Below, piece by piece: positions 10,857 to 23,400 of a stretch of DNA of 64,000 bases. The notes under the pieces were generated by a model. It was not told where the DNA came from. It worked only from the letters and a program-made list of their open reading frames with translations, and ran no database searches. Position numbers and translations under genes: made by a program. The stretch comes from Tetradesmus obliquus (Eukaryota; Chlorophyta; Chlorophyceae; Sphaeropleales; Scenedesmaceae), in NCBI GenBank assembly GCA_030272155.1, contig CP126193.1:6944001-7008000 (forward strand). Reading direction: 5' to 3'. Positions within the stretch are counted from its first letter, which is position 1; each line of letters starts with the position of its first letter.

Positions 10857-12661
10857 CTGCAAGCGCGGAGTGATTGTAGCGGTGTCAGGGTCAATGCGAG
10901 CAGTGTGCGCGGCAAGGTCCGCATGGCGAGGCACGTACAAACCCCAAGCCCATGCCTCACCTGGCAGCTGCTGTCCCAGGAAAGCACGTGCAGCGACAGT
11001 GCGCCTGGATATCTGTCGCGGCATGACGTGAGCTGTGAATGGCAACGGGTTTGCTGCGAGGCAGCGGGCCCTGTGCAGCATGCTTGGTGTTCGGAGCATA
11101 CTTTCGGAACCGGGTAAGGAGGCTGTTCAACGTGTGGCTCAGTAAGATGGTCGAAAAAACAAAGCGTTTGTCGCGGCAGCAGTTCAGTGCCGGCAAAGAA
11201 TGGTGCAGTGCAAACACGTGACAGGGGCGTAAGCTGGACAGACAGACTGACTATGTTCCCGCACGTGCACCCCCGCATGGCAATCCAAGCCGACTGCTCA
11301 AGACCTGCTACAACTGAATTCGCTGTAACAGCTTGTGCTTGGCAAGCAGGGCAAGGTGGTGTGCACAGACTTTAGCGGCCCTCAAGCAGGCCCTGAGGTG
11401 CCACCTGCCACACAGAGTGGCGCGAATGACAACATCTAGCCTTCAACCATCTTCACCTGGCAAGTAGCTCGCTGAAAAACGTCTTAAATTGTCAGCAGGT
11501 TGCATCAATTCCAATGTTGAACCAATATCACTGCAGCTGCCTGTAGGCAGCTGCAGTCACGGCCCGTACAGTCACGGTGACTGACTACATGCTCAACACA
11601 TGGCACCACAGACCAGGTGAATTTAACGGTCTGTACACTGCGTTCTTGCCATTCTTCGTAGAGCATCAATGATAATGACGTCATGCTCAGGAGTTTCCGG
11701 CATCACTGGACTCCAGCACGTCCCGGAAGTTGACGGCTTCCCTGGTGCTCGGCAGCATGCAATGTTCAAAAGCATCAAACTGGCACTTTAACAAGAATTG
11801 CCGATGCGTTTTCGCGGCTGCAGTCCGACTGAAACTCGAGCCCGGGCATTGGCTGGGTCACCAGGACTCCCAGTCGTTTTTTTTGGTTTAGCAGGGTTTT
11901 GGTACAGCGGGCTTTACTGACAACAGCGCTACCTTTGCCATATATCAACGCCGTCGTTCTTGATCGTGTGTTGAACGCTCTTGAGGTGCTTAGCAGCATC
12001 TCAAGCCACTATCAGCAGAGCACAAGCCACACTTTCAGCAGCAACCCGCTGGTTGTTTGCTGGGAACAAAAGACACATCATCAAGTTCTTTATCACAGTT
12101 ACATTCAGTTTGCTCGCTTCTTCAGCGGTTTACACGAAAATCGCAAGGCTACAAGCACTGCACACACATCAGAGGCGCAGAGCTTTCACTTCAGCAACAA
12201 GATGGTTCAGTAGTCTGGCTCGGAGCGCTCAGGTGGGAACAGTATGTGTTTGGGCTCTGAGCACGCACAGCACAGGTCGCTCGACGAGGCATGCGTGGCC
12301 TGCTCGCCTCGTGCGCTCCTACTGCGCTACACATATAGTTCAGCTCACATATTTCGAAAAGGACGTAGGCCACAAGCCCTGTACATGCCTTTCTGCCTTC
12401 CACCAGGCCTGGTCCAGCCTGAGCAGGCTCTTGTCAATCGCCCAGCCAGCGACATTCATAGCCCGTCAACCCCAACTATGCACCTTATATCGCTCTTGAC
12501 AGCAGCGCACAGTCATATCAGCAGCGTTTTGAGCGGCCCGTACCTGTGGAAGCAAGGGTACCCACCTGACGCCTGCCCTCTCTGCCCGCAACTGTGATGC
12601 TGCCACCTTGCAGGAGTCCCGAGAACTCGCACCCTGCTTGACACACTGTTGATCTGGTGGC
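10857..12661. other. Divergent intergenic region
   Basis: This lies between the visible 5' end of the chlorophyllase gene (-) and the first gene of the tandem pair (+). It should contain the missing chlorophyllase first exon and both promoters. I could not place either. No RNA gene or transposon was recognised. Confidence 0.5.
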
Positions 12662-15242
12662 ATGGCTTGGCCAGCGCCCTCAAGCCCGCAGCTTGATTTT
12701 GTGGACCTGTCAGCAGAGCCTGACTGTGATTCGCCACCAGAAGCAGCAACAGCAGGCCTTCTGGCAGGTGGCAGCGATGCGCAGTTCTTCAACGGCTTTT
12801 GGTGTGACAGCCCGCAGCGCTTAGACGAAGGCACGCTTATGCCACAGCAGGAGCAGCAGGAGCAGCAGGGCCTTACCAGCGTGCCAGCAGCTGGCTGGAG
12901 CAGCGAGGGCCTGCATGATGGCGCTGCTACCACAGCGCCAGCTGCTTTCAAGCTCGCCAGAGTGTTTGGCAGCAGCAGAAATAGCGCAGCTGCTGCAGCG
13001 CCAGCCGCCTGGGTACCCATCGCCTACCCCAGCTATGCATCTGACTCAGCAGCGTTCGCAGCAGCGTCTTCATCTGTGCAGCCGCCAGATGTCAGCTACT
13101 ACGCGTACGCGCCGCAGCAGCCACAGGAGGTTGACGACGCGCTGCAGTTGGAGCTGCAGCAGCCACAGCAGGCGGCTGAGGAGATGCAGCTGACGGCAGC
13201 ACAGCGCGCAAAGAGGGCGGCGTGGCAGGACAAGCTGGACAAGCTGAGCCATGCAGACTGGCAGCTGTTGTCGGTGCTCAACCTGCCCAAGGCCACCATC
13301 AAGAAGGGCCAGGCCCAGCTGCTGGCAGTGCTGGGCGTTGCTGACGAGCCTGACACCAGCAAATACTTCTACATGCAGCGGGGCCCACAAGCGGTGAGTC
13401 GTACAAGATCCTGCAAGATCCTGCAAGTCCCTGCAAGTCCCTGAAACTTTCTGCAAGTCCCTGCCTGCACGCGTGCTGCTGTGCTTTGTGTGAATGTCAA
13501 CAGCATGACTCGCGCATGGGATGCATATTTCCTGTGCAGCTGCTGGCAATCACTGCCGTTAAGCAATTCTTGTGGCACGCATGCACGGAACAGCAGTGCT
13601 TACCTTCGGGTGGTCATTACACCCTGCTGCCTATCTTTCACAGCTGCAACTGCTCTGCGCCTTGCTCCGCCCTGCTGCCTGCTGCAGACACTGCGAGGCA
13701 TCGTGCGCCGCGTCATCGCACTGTTCCCCGAAGCCTACGCCCTGTACCTGCGCATCTGCCGGGAGAGGGGCATCTCTGAGGAGGGCAGCCAGCTGGACCT
13801 GAGTGCCTGCGAGGAGTTCTTTGCGGGCCTGCTTGCCCCACTGGGCAGCACTGCAGCTGCTGCTGCCGCGTACATGCCGAAGATGGAGGAGCGCAGGCCG
13901 CTTCGGGAGGTGGAGTTCACTGCCGGTGAGTTGTTGGTTGCTAGCCCTTTGTAACAACGTGCATGATGCGTTGGCATATGCAGTGCCATTGTCTGTGTAC
14001 AGTCTGTGGTGATGGGTCCGCATGAGGGGTTTGGGGTATGCAAAAGGATATCTTGCATTGTGGCGATTCGAAAGAGTTTATTGCCCAAGATTGCAACATC
14101 TAACACACAGCAGCTGGATCCCTGTGCGCCTGCTATAAACTCAACGTGCCACGTCCGTGCTGGTGCCGCTGCCGCACTCCGCTTCTGCCTGTGTTGTGTG
14201 AGTGCAGGGCTGGCAAGCAAGGCGGCTGGCAAGGCGCCTGGCGAGGAGATCACGGCTGCTCAGCTTAACGAGTGCTTCATCCCAGGCGGCAAGAACTACG
14301 AGGTGGACTTTGGCAAGCTGCTAGAGCTCGGTGAGTGTGCTCCGGCGTGCTTACCTAAGCCCCTTGTCAACAATGCGTCGGTCTGCCACTTGCTATTGCA
14401 AGGTGCGTATCTCGAAATGTGCAAGCAATTCAAAATCACAAAAGACGTGTTGAAGCAAGGATGTGTGTGGTGCCAACATTGAACACGCACACTGCCCTAC
14501 GCATGCAAGCTCAAGCCATGCATTCTGCAGCAACCTACCGCAGTTGTTCATGGAAATCAACTCATCAACCGGCAGACATCTGATTGCGCTTTGTTTGTAT
14601 GTATCCCTTGAAACCAATCGTCCGCCTGCTATGAACTGTTGCATGCAGGCATCGTCGCCAACCAAGTCACGCTGCCCCTAGCGTCCCCGCTGGAGCGCAG
14701 GGCGCAGCTGCACAGCAACAGTGCCAGCAACGTCAGCGGCAGCAGCGCGTGGCCTGCTGCTGCCAGCGACGCGCTGCCTGCAGCTGCTGCGCGCCTCACC
14801 AACAGCCGCCAGGTGAGCAGGGTGTGCTGCCCGGTGACTTGTACCTTGCACACAAATTCGACATGGTGTGGTGGTTCAACATGTTGGTGCTGTCAACATT
14901 GCTGCAGGTGAATGTTCATCCCTCAAGACTTTGTTGAGCACTTGATGATGTTGCGACCTGCTGCTGCAGGATGCGACTTGCCACGCAATACGATTGCACC
15001 TCTGCAGCCACAGCTCCGCTGCTGCCCACTCACACATGTTTATTTGCATTCGATCGTTTCTGCAGGCTCCCAAGCGCCGTGCCGGTGCGCCCAGCAGCAG
15101 CAACAACCCACTGAAGAAGAGGCGGGAGGCGGCTGCTGCGCTGGCCCACAGCCCCCTGCTGCTGGGCCGACCAGCAGCAGCAGCAGCAGGCATGGACGAC
15201 AGCGTGGCGACGGCTACAGCAGCAGCGAGCGCTTATCAGTAG
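12662..15242 (+). CDS. Unrecognised NLS-bearing protein, tandem paralogue 1
   Basis: Five exons, 12662-13393, 13688-13925, 14208-14330, 14649-14812 and 15066-15242, give a phase-consistent 477-residue protein. I do not recognise the family. The N-terminal half is low complexity and acidic (Gln, Ala, Ser, with FVDLSAEPDCDSPPEAAT). A conserved core follows: WQDKLDKLSHADWQLLSVLN, YFYMQRGPQ, then TLRGIVRRVIALFPEAYALY and EITAAQLNECFIPGGKNYEV. The C-terminus ends in a bipartite basic signal (PKRRAG..PLKKRRE), so a nuclear role is likely. The start ATG at 12662 is the first Met of the open frame. The paralogue at 17660 conserves all five exons and the intron phases, which supports this model. It may be a lineage-specific regulator; no function is claimed. 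Confidence 0.75.
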
Positions 15243-17659
15243 TCGGATGCGGACGTGGCTGCTATGACTTTGCTGGTATGCAGGTGTGGCATGTGCTGTG
15301 TGTGAGCAAGGCAGCTTGCTGCTGCGCAGTTGTGACGCGCTTGCTGCTGCCAAGCTCTTGCGTGTTTGCTGCTGTGGATGTGTGGAGACTTTGCTGCTGT
15401 TGAAGCTTGATGCGTTTGCTGCGCCCGAGCGGCGAGTTGCTGTTATGCATATGCGGCGCTGCTCTGGAGTTCGTCGCATCTGATACTGTGGAGGTGTCGA
15501 GTTGCTGCTGTGGAGGTGTGATGAGGTTGCTGGGTTGCCAGCGGCGGCGATGTATATTATTGGCAGGGCCAGAATGTAGGGAGCAGGCGGTGCACGTGGT
15601 CAGTGTGCTGCCGGATTGGTCTGGGGAGGGTTCAGGGTTTGGGGTGCGGTACTTGCAGAAAATGGGTGCAGGGAGCTCAGGGTGTGTCTGGTAGACAGGC
15701 GGCCTGCATGGGGTGCCATGTTGCATTGTTGTTGGGCAATGAGGTGCTTGCTTGTCACGGTCGTTTCTTTTCCTTTTTTTCACTTTTGGGCTCTTGCTCG
15801 TCCCAAGGTGGTTGGCTGCTGCTGGTTGTGGTTGTGGTGGTGCATTCGGCGCCTCTGCAGGGAGTGCAGGAGTGCTGGACGGGATCTTAACATTGCAGCT
15901 GGCTGCTGAGGCCGATTTTGCGTTTCTGTGTGTATGACTGAGTTGCTGCTTTTATTGTAGCGTCACATCCCTGGTCACATGCCAAAAAATTGTGGCGTCA
16001 CATGCGCAGTTTGAGGACTGGTGCAGGGACATATGTGTTGGTGAAACACCCTTGGTGAAGAGATCTACGGACAGCTGGAGATGGTTGGCAGCAGAACAGT
16101 TGAGTTGTGGTGTGTAGAGGTGTATGTGTCAGAGTTGGCAGGTGGCTGTATAGAGCTGCAGGTGTAGTGGGCAGTATGGCAATATGCAGCACTTCGGGCG
16201 CAACAACAGCAGCAGATGCAGCCCTGGAGTTATTGGGGCAGCACACAATCATTGTAAAAAACAACAAAAACATGACACTGTCGTGCCTGCAGGTGGTTGG
16301 CCCGCAGCACATAATACTTTTCCCAACACAATTGCACAGCATGTTTTTCTTTTCGGCATGTTCGGGTTGGTGTTGCATTTTCCAGGCATGGATTGTAGCA
16401 GCTCAGGTTCTCTTTCACGCCTGGGTAGCCTCAAAGGCCATATATATATAAGGCCATATAGTGGCATCCACTCAGTTCTACCCCCAGCTTGCTCCATGCT
16501 TCTCGCATGCATGCTGCTTGTGTGCTTCTCTGTGTGCTGTATCTGTGTGCTGTATCTGTGTTGACTCAAGTCGGTGCACACGCTGGAGTGTGGAGAATTA
16601 TAGTTATATCATGTTTCTGACGCGCTTGCTTAGGATGCAGCATTGGTACTTGTGCTGCCGTCATTGAGAGCGCCCCTGGGGTGCAGGGGACCTGCTGCCC
16701 CGGGCCCGGCCCGGGCCGGCCAGCAGCACGCTTTGTTGCTCAGCAGCAGCATGCAACTGCCTGACTATGTAATCGAAGGATTCTTGACAACATGAAAAAA
16801 ATATTTGTTTACTACAGCAGTCACCTGAATGCAAACATCAGTAGAACTGATGAAATCTCCGGTGGTCCCGAACGATGTTGGTTTAGCGAGGTTTACTGTA
16901 TAACAGCTGGAACTATCGACAGTGCCAACTCTACTTATAGACTATAGATGCTTAAGGTGGTAAGATCGTGTGTTTGACGGTCTCGGCGAAATTGACAGCA
17001 GCTGCAATGAACACAATCGCAGTGTCGGCGGAGGACAAGCGCAGATTCGCCATCAGGTGAACAGATGATAGTTTTTGTTGTTGTTGATGTCATCAACTTG
17101 CTGATGCCTGGGTAAATCCAGTCGAGATGCCCTCTGTGTGTGTAAATTTTGCGAAGCTCGCAAGCTCCCTCCCACGTATCATACATCTACAGCGACCCTA
17201 TGAACATTTTAATGTTTAAATGCGTGTTTGGAGGCTTTTCAGGTGGTCTCCAGGTGAGAATTCTGTACAGGCACGGCACACATGGCGCGAGAGACAATAA
17301 GAAGCAGGCTTGCGTCCTGCAAGCCGAGTGCGCTGCGTTAATTTTATTACTTGTCTTTAACTTGCACTACAGCAAACCAAGGTCTGTCTGCTGTTTGAGG
17401 CGCTGTCGGGCTACTGCCTGGCATGGCTTAACCGTGGGCAGGCCAGCTGCATCGAGCAGCGGGCGAGCTGCAAACTTGGCTTACAAAGATACTTCGTAGA
17501 GCACGGTAGCTCACTCCAGGCAGCAGTGCACAAGCACAGCGGCACACTGTGCGACACACACTTGTTAAGCTAGTAGCCTGACACCTGCTGCGCTGTCCGC
17601 CGCTGCTGCCTGCTTGCAGGGAGCCGCAGCCTGATTGTAGCAAACAGGTTGAGTGTGGC
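15243..17659. other. Spacer between the tandem paralogues
   Basis: No gene seen. It holds the downstream region of paralogue 1, with TGCTGCTGTGGAGGTGT-like repeats at about 15340-15530. A block at about 16090-16420 is also present after paralogue 2 (about 21620-21880), showing that the duplication unit included 3' flanking DNA. A GC-rich near-palindrome lies at 16690-16735. Confidence 0.6.
16690..16735. repeat. GC-rich near-palindrome
   Basis: CTGCTGCCCCGGGCCCGG is followed by CCCGGGCCGGCCAGCAG. The outer arms CTGCTG and CAGCAG and the inner GGCCC/GGGCC blocks can fold back on each other. It is isolated in otherwise moderate-GC intergenic DNA. Confidence 0.6.
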
Positions 17660-20254
17660 ATGTACTGCCCAGCATCTCCATCCCAAGAGCATGATGACGG
17701 GGGCCTGGTGTCAGACGACCTGCCTGACCTGCCTGCCTACGGTCTGCCAGCAGCAGCAACCCGTCTGGGAGATGGCAGCTATCTGCAAGCAGTTGACAAC
17801 GACCCATATTCGATGACCGCTGTTGAAGCATCTGATCTGCAGACCGCTGCTGAAGCATCCGATCTGCAGCCACTCATGGACTGGATCTGCGACAGCCCTG
17901 CGCCCACATGCGCAGCTACCCTTGAGCCACAACAGCAGCAGCAGCAGCAGCAGCAGCTGATCTTGCCTGGCGCGGCAGCAGCTGGTTGGAGCAGCCAGGG
18001 CCTGCTGAATGCTGCTGCTCCTGCCATGGCACCTCGCACGGCTCAGGGTGCTGCTGCTGCCAAGCTCAACCTAGGCTTCACAGCCCGTTTCAGAGGCAGC
18101 GCAGGCGCTGCAGCAGCGTCCAGCTGCGTGCCTGTGGGCAACACCAGCAACGCATCTGGCTCGGCAGAGTACGCAGCTGCGTACACAGCGGGGCCAGCTG
18201 CGCAGCTGGCAGCTTTTGGCGGCGCAGCGTATGCCATGCAGCAGCCAGAGGAGGGCGCGGAAGAGCAGCAGCAGGAGGAGCAGGAGGAGGAGTTGCAGGT
18301 GCAGCAGGCGAGGATGTCCAAAAGGCCTCGCCGCCCCACGCAGCAGCAGCAGCAGCAGCAGCAGGACCAGGACCAGGCCGAGCACGAGCAGCTTGAGCAG
18401 CAGGAGGCTGCGGAGCTGCAGCTGTCGCCAGCGCAGATTAGCCAAAAGAGGGAGAATGGCAGAAGAAGCTGAACAAGCTGAGTGCAGCAGACAAGCAGCA
18501 GCTGTCAAAGCTCAACCTGCCAAAGGCGACCATCCAGCCAAGCAAAGGCGACGAGCAGATGCTGGCAGCTCTGGGCGTTGCCGACGAGCCTGCAGCAAGC
18601 CAGTACTTCTACGTGATCAGGGGCCCGCAGCAAGTGAGCTCCTGCAAGCTCCTGCAAGTTCCTGCAAAGCAGCATGCAGCTGTGGGATGTGTGCCAGTGA
18701 GGCGTAACCCATGTACATGACATCTTGTGTGCAGCTGCTTGTTTTCCTGTGCAGCATTGGTGGCGTTGACAGCAGCTGCCAGGCAAGCTACATGAAGCAT
18801 GCTTGCACGCAGTGGTCAGCTGTGCTTGGCTGCCACACTGTTTGCGTCCACCTACTACCCTGCCGCTCACACATATGGTTGTTGCACCTATCCACTTGCA
18901 TGTCTGCTCTCCCGCATTGCTGCACCTTGCCCTGCCGTGCTGCTTGCTGCAGACGCTGCGGTGTAGCATCATGCGCCGCATCACCAAGCTGCTGCCCGAA
19001 ACCTACCCCATATACAAGGAGGTCAATGAGGGCAGTGGGCTCACCAAGAAAGGCCTCCAGCAAAAGAAGGACGACTGCTTGCTGTTCTTCAATAAGGTGC
19101 TGGCAGAGCATCTGGCTGCTGAGTTCACGCCGACCCAGGCCGAGTGCGCGCCGTTGCGCGAGCTGGACTACGTTGCTCGTGAGTGGCCAGTTTGCTTGGG
19201 AGATCATACACAGCGGCAGCTCTCACCGTTTTACAGCTCTGCTGTGGGTTGGCTTGATGCGTTGGTGCTGAAACTGCTTGTGTCAGGGTTTCGAAGCCAT
19301 GCATTTGCAATCAGGTAGCCCAGGCACGCTGACAGTCTGTGCAGACGCTGAACAAAAGACATTCATTCACAAGCAGTTACCATCACAGGATCGCATCGCC
19401 CATACCTCCTTTGTAGCTGCAAGTCAACTGTACACGTGTGGAGCATCATGATGGTGCCACTCTTGCCTCGTATGTGTTCACAAATCGACTGCATTTGATT
19501 GCATGCAAGCAGGCGACCGACATACCCTACTGGGATAGCAGACTCCATGCATCTGTTAGGACATGGGGAAAGTACCGGTGACAGTGACGCCAGGTGTGCT
19601 GTTGTTGTGTGTTGTGTGCAGGGCTGCTGAGCATGGTGGCTGGCCGGACGATCACAGCTGCTCAGGTCAACGACGTCTTCATCCCAGGCGAGAAGAACTA
19701 CACGGTGAACAAGAGCGCTGCGGCCGAGCTGCTGGGTAAGCGAGGGCTGATTGCACGTGGCTCTTGGTGTGGCGAACAGCGCACAATGCTTCTCTGTGCT
19801 GTTGCAGGACTGCGCGCAATCAGCCAGCTGCATGCCGTGCGCTCTGGATCGTGAGGGAAAGTGTGTAGTGCTCATGTCCACGTTGTGATGTGTGCTGCCG
19901 GCAGGCGATGCCCCTGAGAGCTTCACCGTGCCGCTGGGGGGCTCATACCAGCAGGAGGCGCGCAGCAACAGCGCAAGCAACATCAGCGCAAGCAGCGCAT
20001 TGCCCGCACAGCCCGGGGAGGCTGCAGCTGCAGCTGCGCGCCTTGGCGTGAGCCGCAGGGTGAGCAGGCGTCTTGAAGCACGCGATCGATGTGATTTCGT
20101 CATGTGGATTCCATGTGGCATGCTATCAAAATCTGTGTGACAGACGGTGTTGTTGAATGCTTGCTTTGGCCTTGGCATGTATGTGGTCTTCTCTATCCAG
20201 GAACACAGAGCAGCACCTCCTTGATGCTGTTAGCCGCTGCTGCTGCTGCCGCCG

Positions 20255-20291
<37 letters not shown>

Positions 20292-20449
20292 GTGCAACAT
20301 GCTCTGCATTGTCAGCTAAACGCCTGCAAACGTTGCAGCACTGCAGCTCATTCACCCACAAATGTGTGCGCATGCATTTCTGTCTGCAGGCTCCCAAGCG
20401 CCCTGGCGGTGTTTCCAGCAGCAGCACCCCTCTGAAAAAGCGCCGGTAG
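17660..20449 (+). pseudogene. Tandem paralogue 2 of the NLS-bearing protein, with frameshift
   Basis: Exons matching paralogue 1 lie at 17660-18633, 18953-19178, 19622-19735, 19905-20059 and 20390-20449, with the same intron phases. Shared blocks are LSKLNLPKATIQPSKGDEQM, YFYVIRGPQQ, TLRCSIMRRITKLLPETYPI, TITAAQVNDVFIPGEKNYTV and the C-terminal PLKKRR. The N-terminal region is longer and richer in Gln. Exon 1 is one base short: after KREN (about 18450-18458) the frame runs into a stop at 18470, while homology to WQDKLDKLS resumes in another frame. All downstream exons are intact, so this is either a very recent lesion or a base-calling error. If the base is missing only in the assembly, the gene is functional. 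The C-terminal exon is shorter than in paralogue 1. Confidence 0.7.
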
Positions 20450-23400
20450 GCTGCGGCTGTGCAGGCTGGCGCTGGGCCATGCAGCAGCAGCGGCAGCAGC
20501 GGCAGTTTTGGTTGAGAGCAATGCAACGGCAACAGCAGCGGCTGGCATGTCAGGAGGGGCGGATGCAGATGATGGCTCTGCTGGTGCGCAGGCGTTTTGC
20601 TGTGCTTTTGTGAAGGTGGGGTAAGTTTGCTGCTGTGCAGTCATGACGCATCTGCTGCTGTGCTAGCGCGCTGCATGTGCTGCTGTGGAGGCGATATGAG
20701 TTTGCTGCTGTTGGGGCGGGGCCGGCTGCTGCCGTGAGCGGGTGGCGATGTTGCTGCTCTGGAGGTGTGTTGAGTCGTACCTGTGGAAGGGTGCTGCTTT
20801 GCTGCTGTTGGGGCGGGGCCAGCTGCTGCTGTGAGCGGGTGGCGGCTCTGCTGCTGTGGACGTGTGGCGGCTCTGCTGCTGTGGAGGTGTGGCGGCTCGG
20901 CTGCTGTGGAGGTGTGGTGGCTGTGCTGCTCTTGAGATGTGGTTTGATGTTCATCTTAGGTTCTGCTGCCCTGGAGGTGTGGCTGGTTGCCTCTGTGGGG
21001 GCGCGACATGTGCGCTGCTTCTGGTGTTCATCGCAGTTGCTGCTGCGGAGGTGTGGGGAGTTGGCTGCTTGTGGGGTTTGACGCATATCCTGCTCTGAAC
21101 GTATGGGCAGATGGCTGGGCTGGCCAGGCGTAGGTCAGAAAGAGCAGGAGCAGGAGGTGCAGGGGGTAATTGCCGTGCAGGATTGGCTTGTGGTGCAGGA
21201 TTGGCTTGGGATTGGGGTGCAGGATGCGGTTCTTACAGGATACTGCGCAGGGTGTGTCTGGTGGTCAGATGGCCTGGCTGACATGCCATTATGCTTTGCG
21301 TGTTGTGTGTTGAACTCAATTTCTCTTCCTTATCTCTGCTTTTTGGGGCTGTTGCTCATCCAAAGTTTGGCTGGCTGCTGCTGGTGGTGATTTAGGTGGT
21401 TTGTTCGGCTCCACTACAAGGAGCGCAGGCGCACAGGGAAGGGGACTAGGATTGTAGCTTTCTGTTTGCTGCTGGCGCTGGCTGTGGGGTTGTATAGTTG
21501 AGTTGCTGCTTGTATTGTGGCGGGACTTGAGTTCGAAGACTTGTGCAGAGCCGTCTGTGTTGACGAGCGCCCCTGGTGAAGAGGTTTAGGGACGGTTGGA
21601 CATGGTTGGCTGGCAGAAGAACAATTGAGTTGTGATATGTAGAGGTGTGTGTCAGAGTTTGGCAGGTGGCTGTACAGAGCTGGAGGTGTACTTGGCAGTT
21701 TGGCAGTACAATGTGGTGCAGCAAAGGCAGCAGGTGCAGTCGTGGAGCTTCTGGTGCACCCTGCAATCATTGTGAAAACAACAAAACATACCACTGTGGG
21801 GCTTGCAGGTGTATCAGCCCGCAGCACTTTCTTCCAGAACAGCTGCATCAGATGCTAGGGTGGTGTTGCAGGCAGGGTTGGTAGCAGCTCAGAAGGTTTT
21901 CTGTTTTGTGCCTGGGCAGCCTCAAAGGCCCCATGGTGCTGCCTGATTTGGTTTACCTAGCTTGGACGCTCCATGCTTCATGCATGGCTGCTGCCTTTCT
22001 TGTGCGTATCCGTGTGTGTTGATCTGTGATGACGCAATACTGTACATTTGCTGTAGTGAGGATGGCAACGTGTCACTTGTTTGAAAAGCAGAGACACTAG
22101 GGAGGCGCTCACAGCGGCGCACATTACGAGAATGGTCACATGTGTCGAGAAGCAGAGATGTTAGGGGGGTCACTTGTCAAAGCATGCAAGGCTATCCAAA
22201 AACCGGTGGCTGTTTGGGGCTTGTGCAGTCAATGCAGGTTGATCAAGTTGCTGCTGCACCTTGGCACCCAATGCTGTACATTTTACTGCTCGCCGTACGC
22301 TAGGGCTATCACAGCATACTATGTACTGGTAGGCGCTCTTCTGTGTTCACACAGAGAGGACAGCAGAGATTACAGGGTGTTGCTATTTCAAAGCTTGCAG
22401 GTAGGCCAGCATCTATTGCTGCATCCTCAACTGGTACAGGGCATATGCGGGGTTCAGGTCGAAGCGCAGCAAGTCAAGTTGCAGCGGGACAGCCGTGGGG
22501 ATTTGTGAGTGTAGCAAGACTGTGGTCGGCAGGCGAAGCTGATGCTGTGTTGCACGGCTGGTCAGCAGCTGTGCAGCGGGCCTTTTCTGGGCTGGTGTTG
22601 CGCTGCAGAGGGGATCTAGCGCTAGGTGCCGTGGGATCTGTGCGAGTGTGGCAGGACTGAGGTGTTTTGTATGTGGCACATGCCCGGCACTGTTGAACAG
22701 CTTTTCCCAGCCAAGCTGTCTGCACGACTCAGCCACTAGTGGCCAAGTACTTGGACAAGCCAGCAACTGCGTGCTCAGCACAGCCGTCGGGGTACCGCTC
22801 TGGCTGCCGCAAGTGGCGTCCGCCGCGGGGCCTTGCACTGGGGGCAGTTTGAGTGGCTTTGCCTGTGTTCACCGTTTGGCGCCGGCAGGCCACTAACATA
22901 CCAGCGCCATCAGCCTGAATCACATTGAGAGTGATGTCGTGATGGGCGTGGCCTTGTCTGCTGCTCATTGTTGCACCAATCACACCCACACCATTCGTCA
23001 AGGATGTTGACATGTTACAACGGCTCAAGCGCTGCGCCGCCAGCTGCTATGAAGCTGGCGTACGTGCTGTGCGACTGCTCCTACCAACTTGGGGCATTTT
23101 GAAACTGCCATGACACAGCAGCAGCAGCAGCGCATGCTTGGCTGCAGCACACATGCAAATGGTAGTAATGGTGGCACGGCTGTACACCGCACTCACAGAG
23201 AACACACGCCAGATCATGCTGTTGCATGCACAGCAGCAAGCAGGAAAAACAAAACGGCAAAAAGAACGCACATAAGCGCGCCAAATCTGTCACATGATGC
23301 ATGATGGTCGTGCCAGTGCAGCATGCTGCAGGTCATCGCCACATGACAGCCCAAGCCGTAGCAACGGCTGTACAATGGTATGCTCAGCTGCACAACTTGG

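Noticed and set aside
10745-11278. Signal-peptide-like MRTLPRTLLALTLTPLQS as chlorophyllase N-terminus
   Set aside because: It lies directly upstream of the first visible exon but in another frame, with no GT-AG pair that joins them in phase; left as a possibility only.
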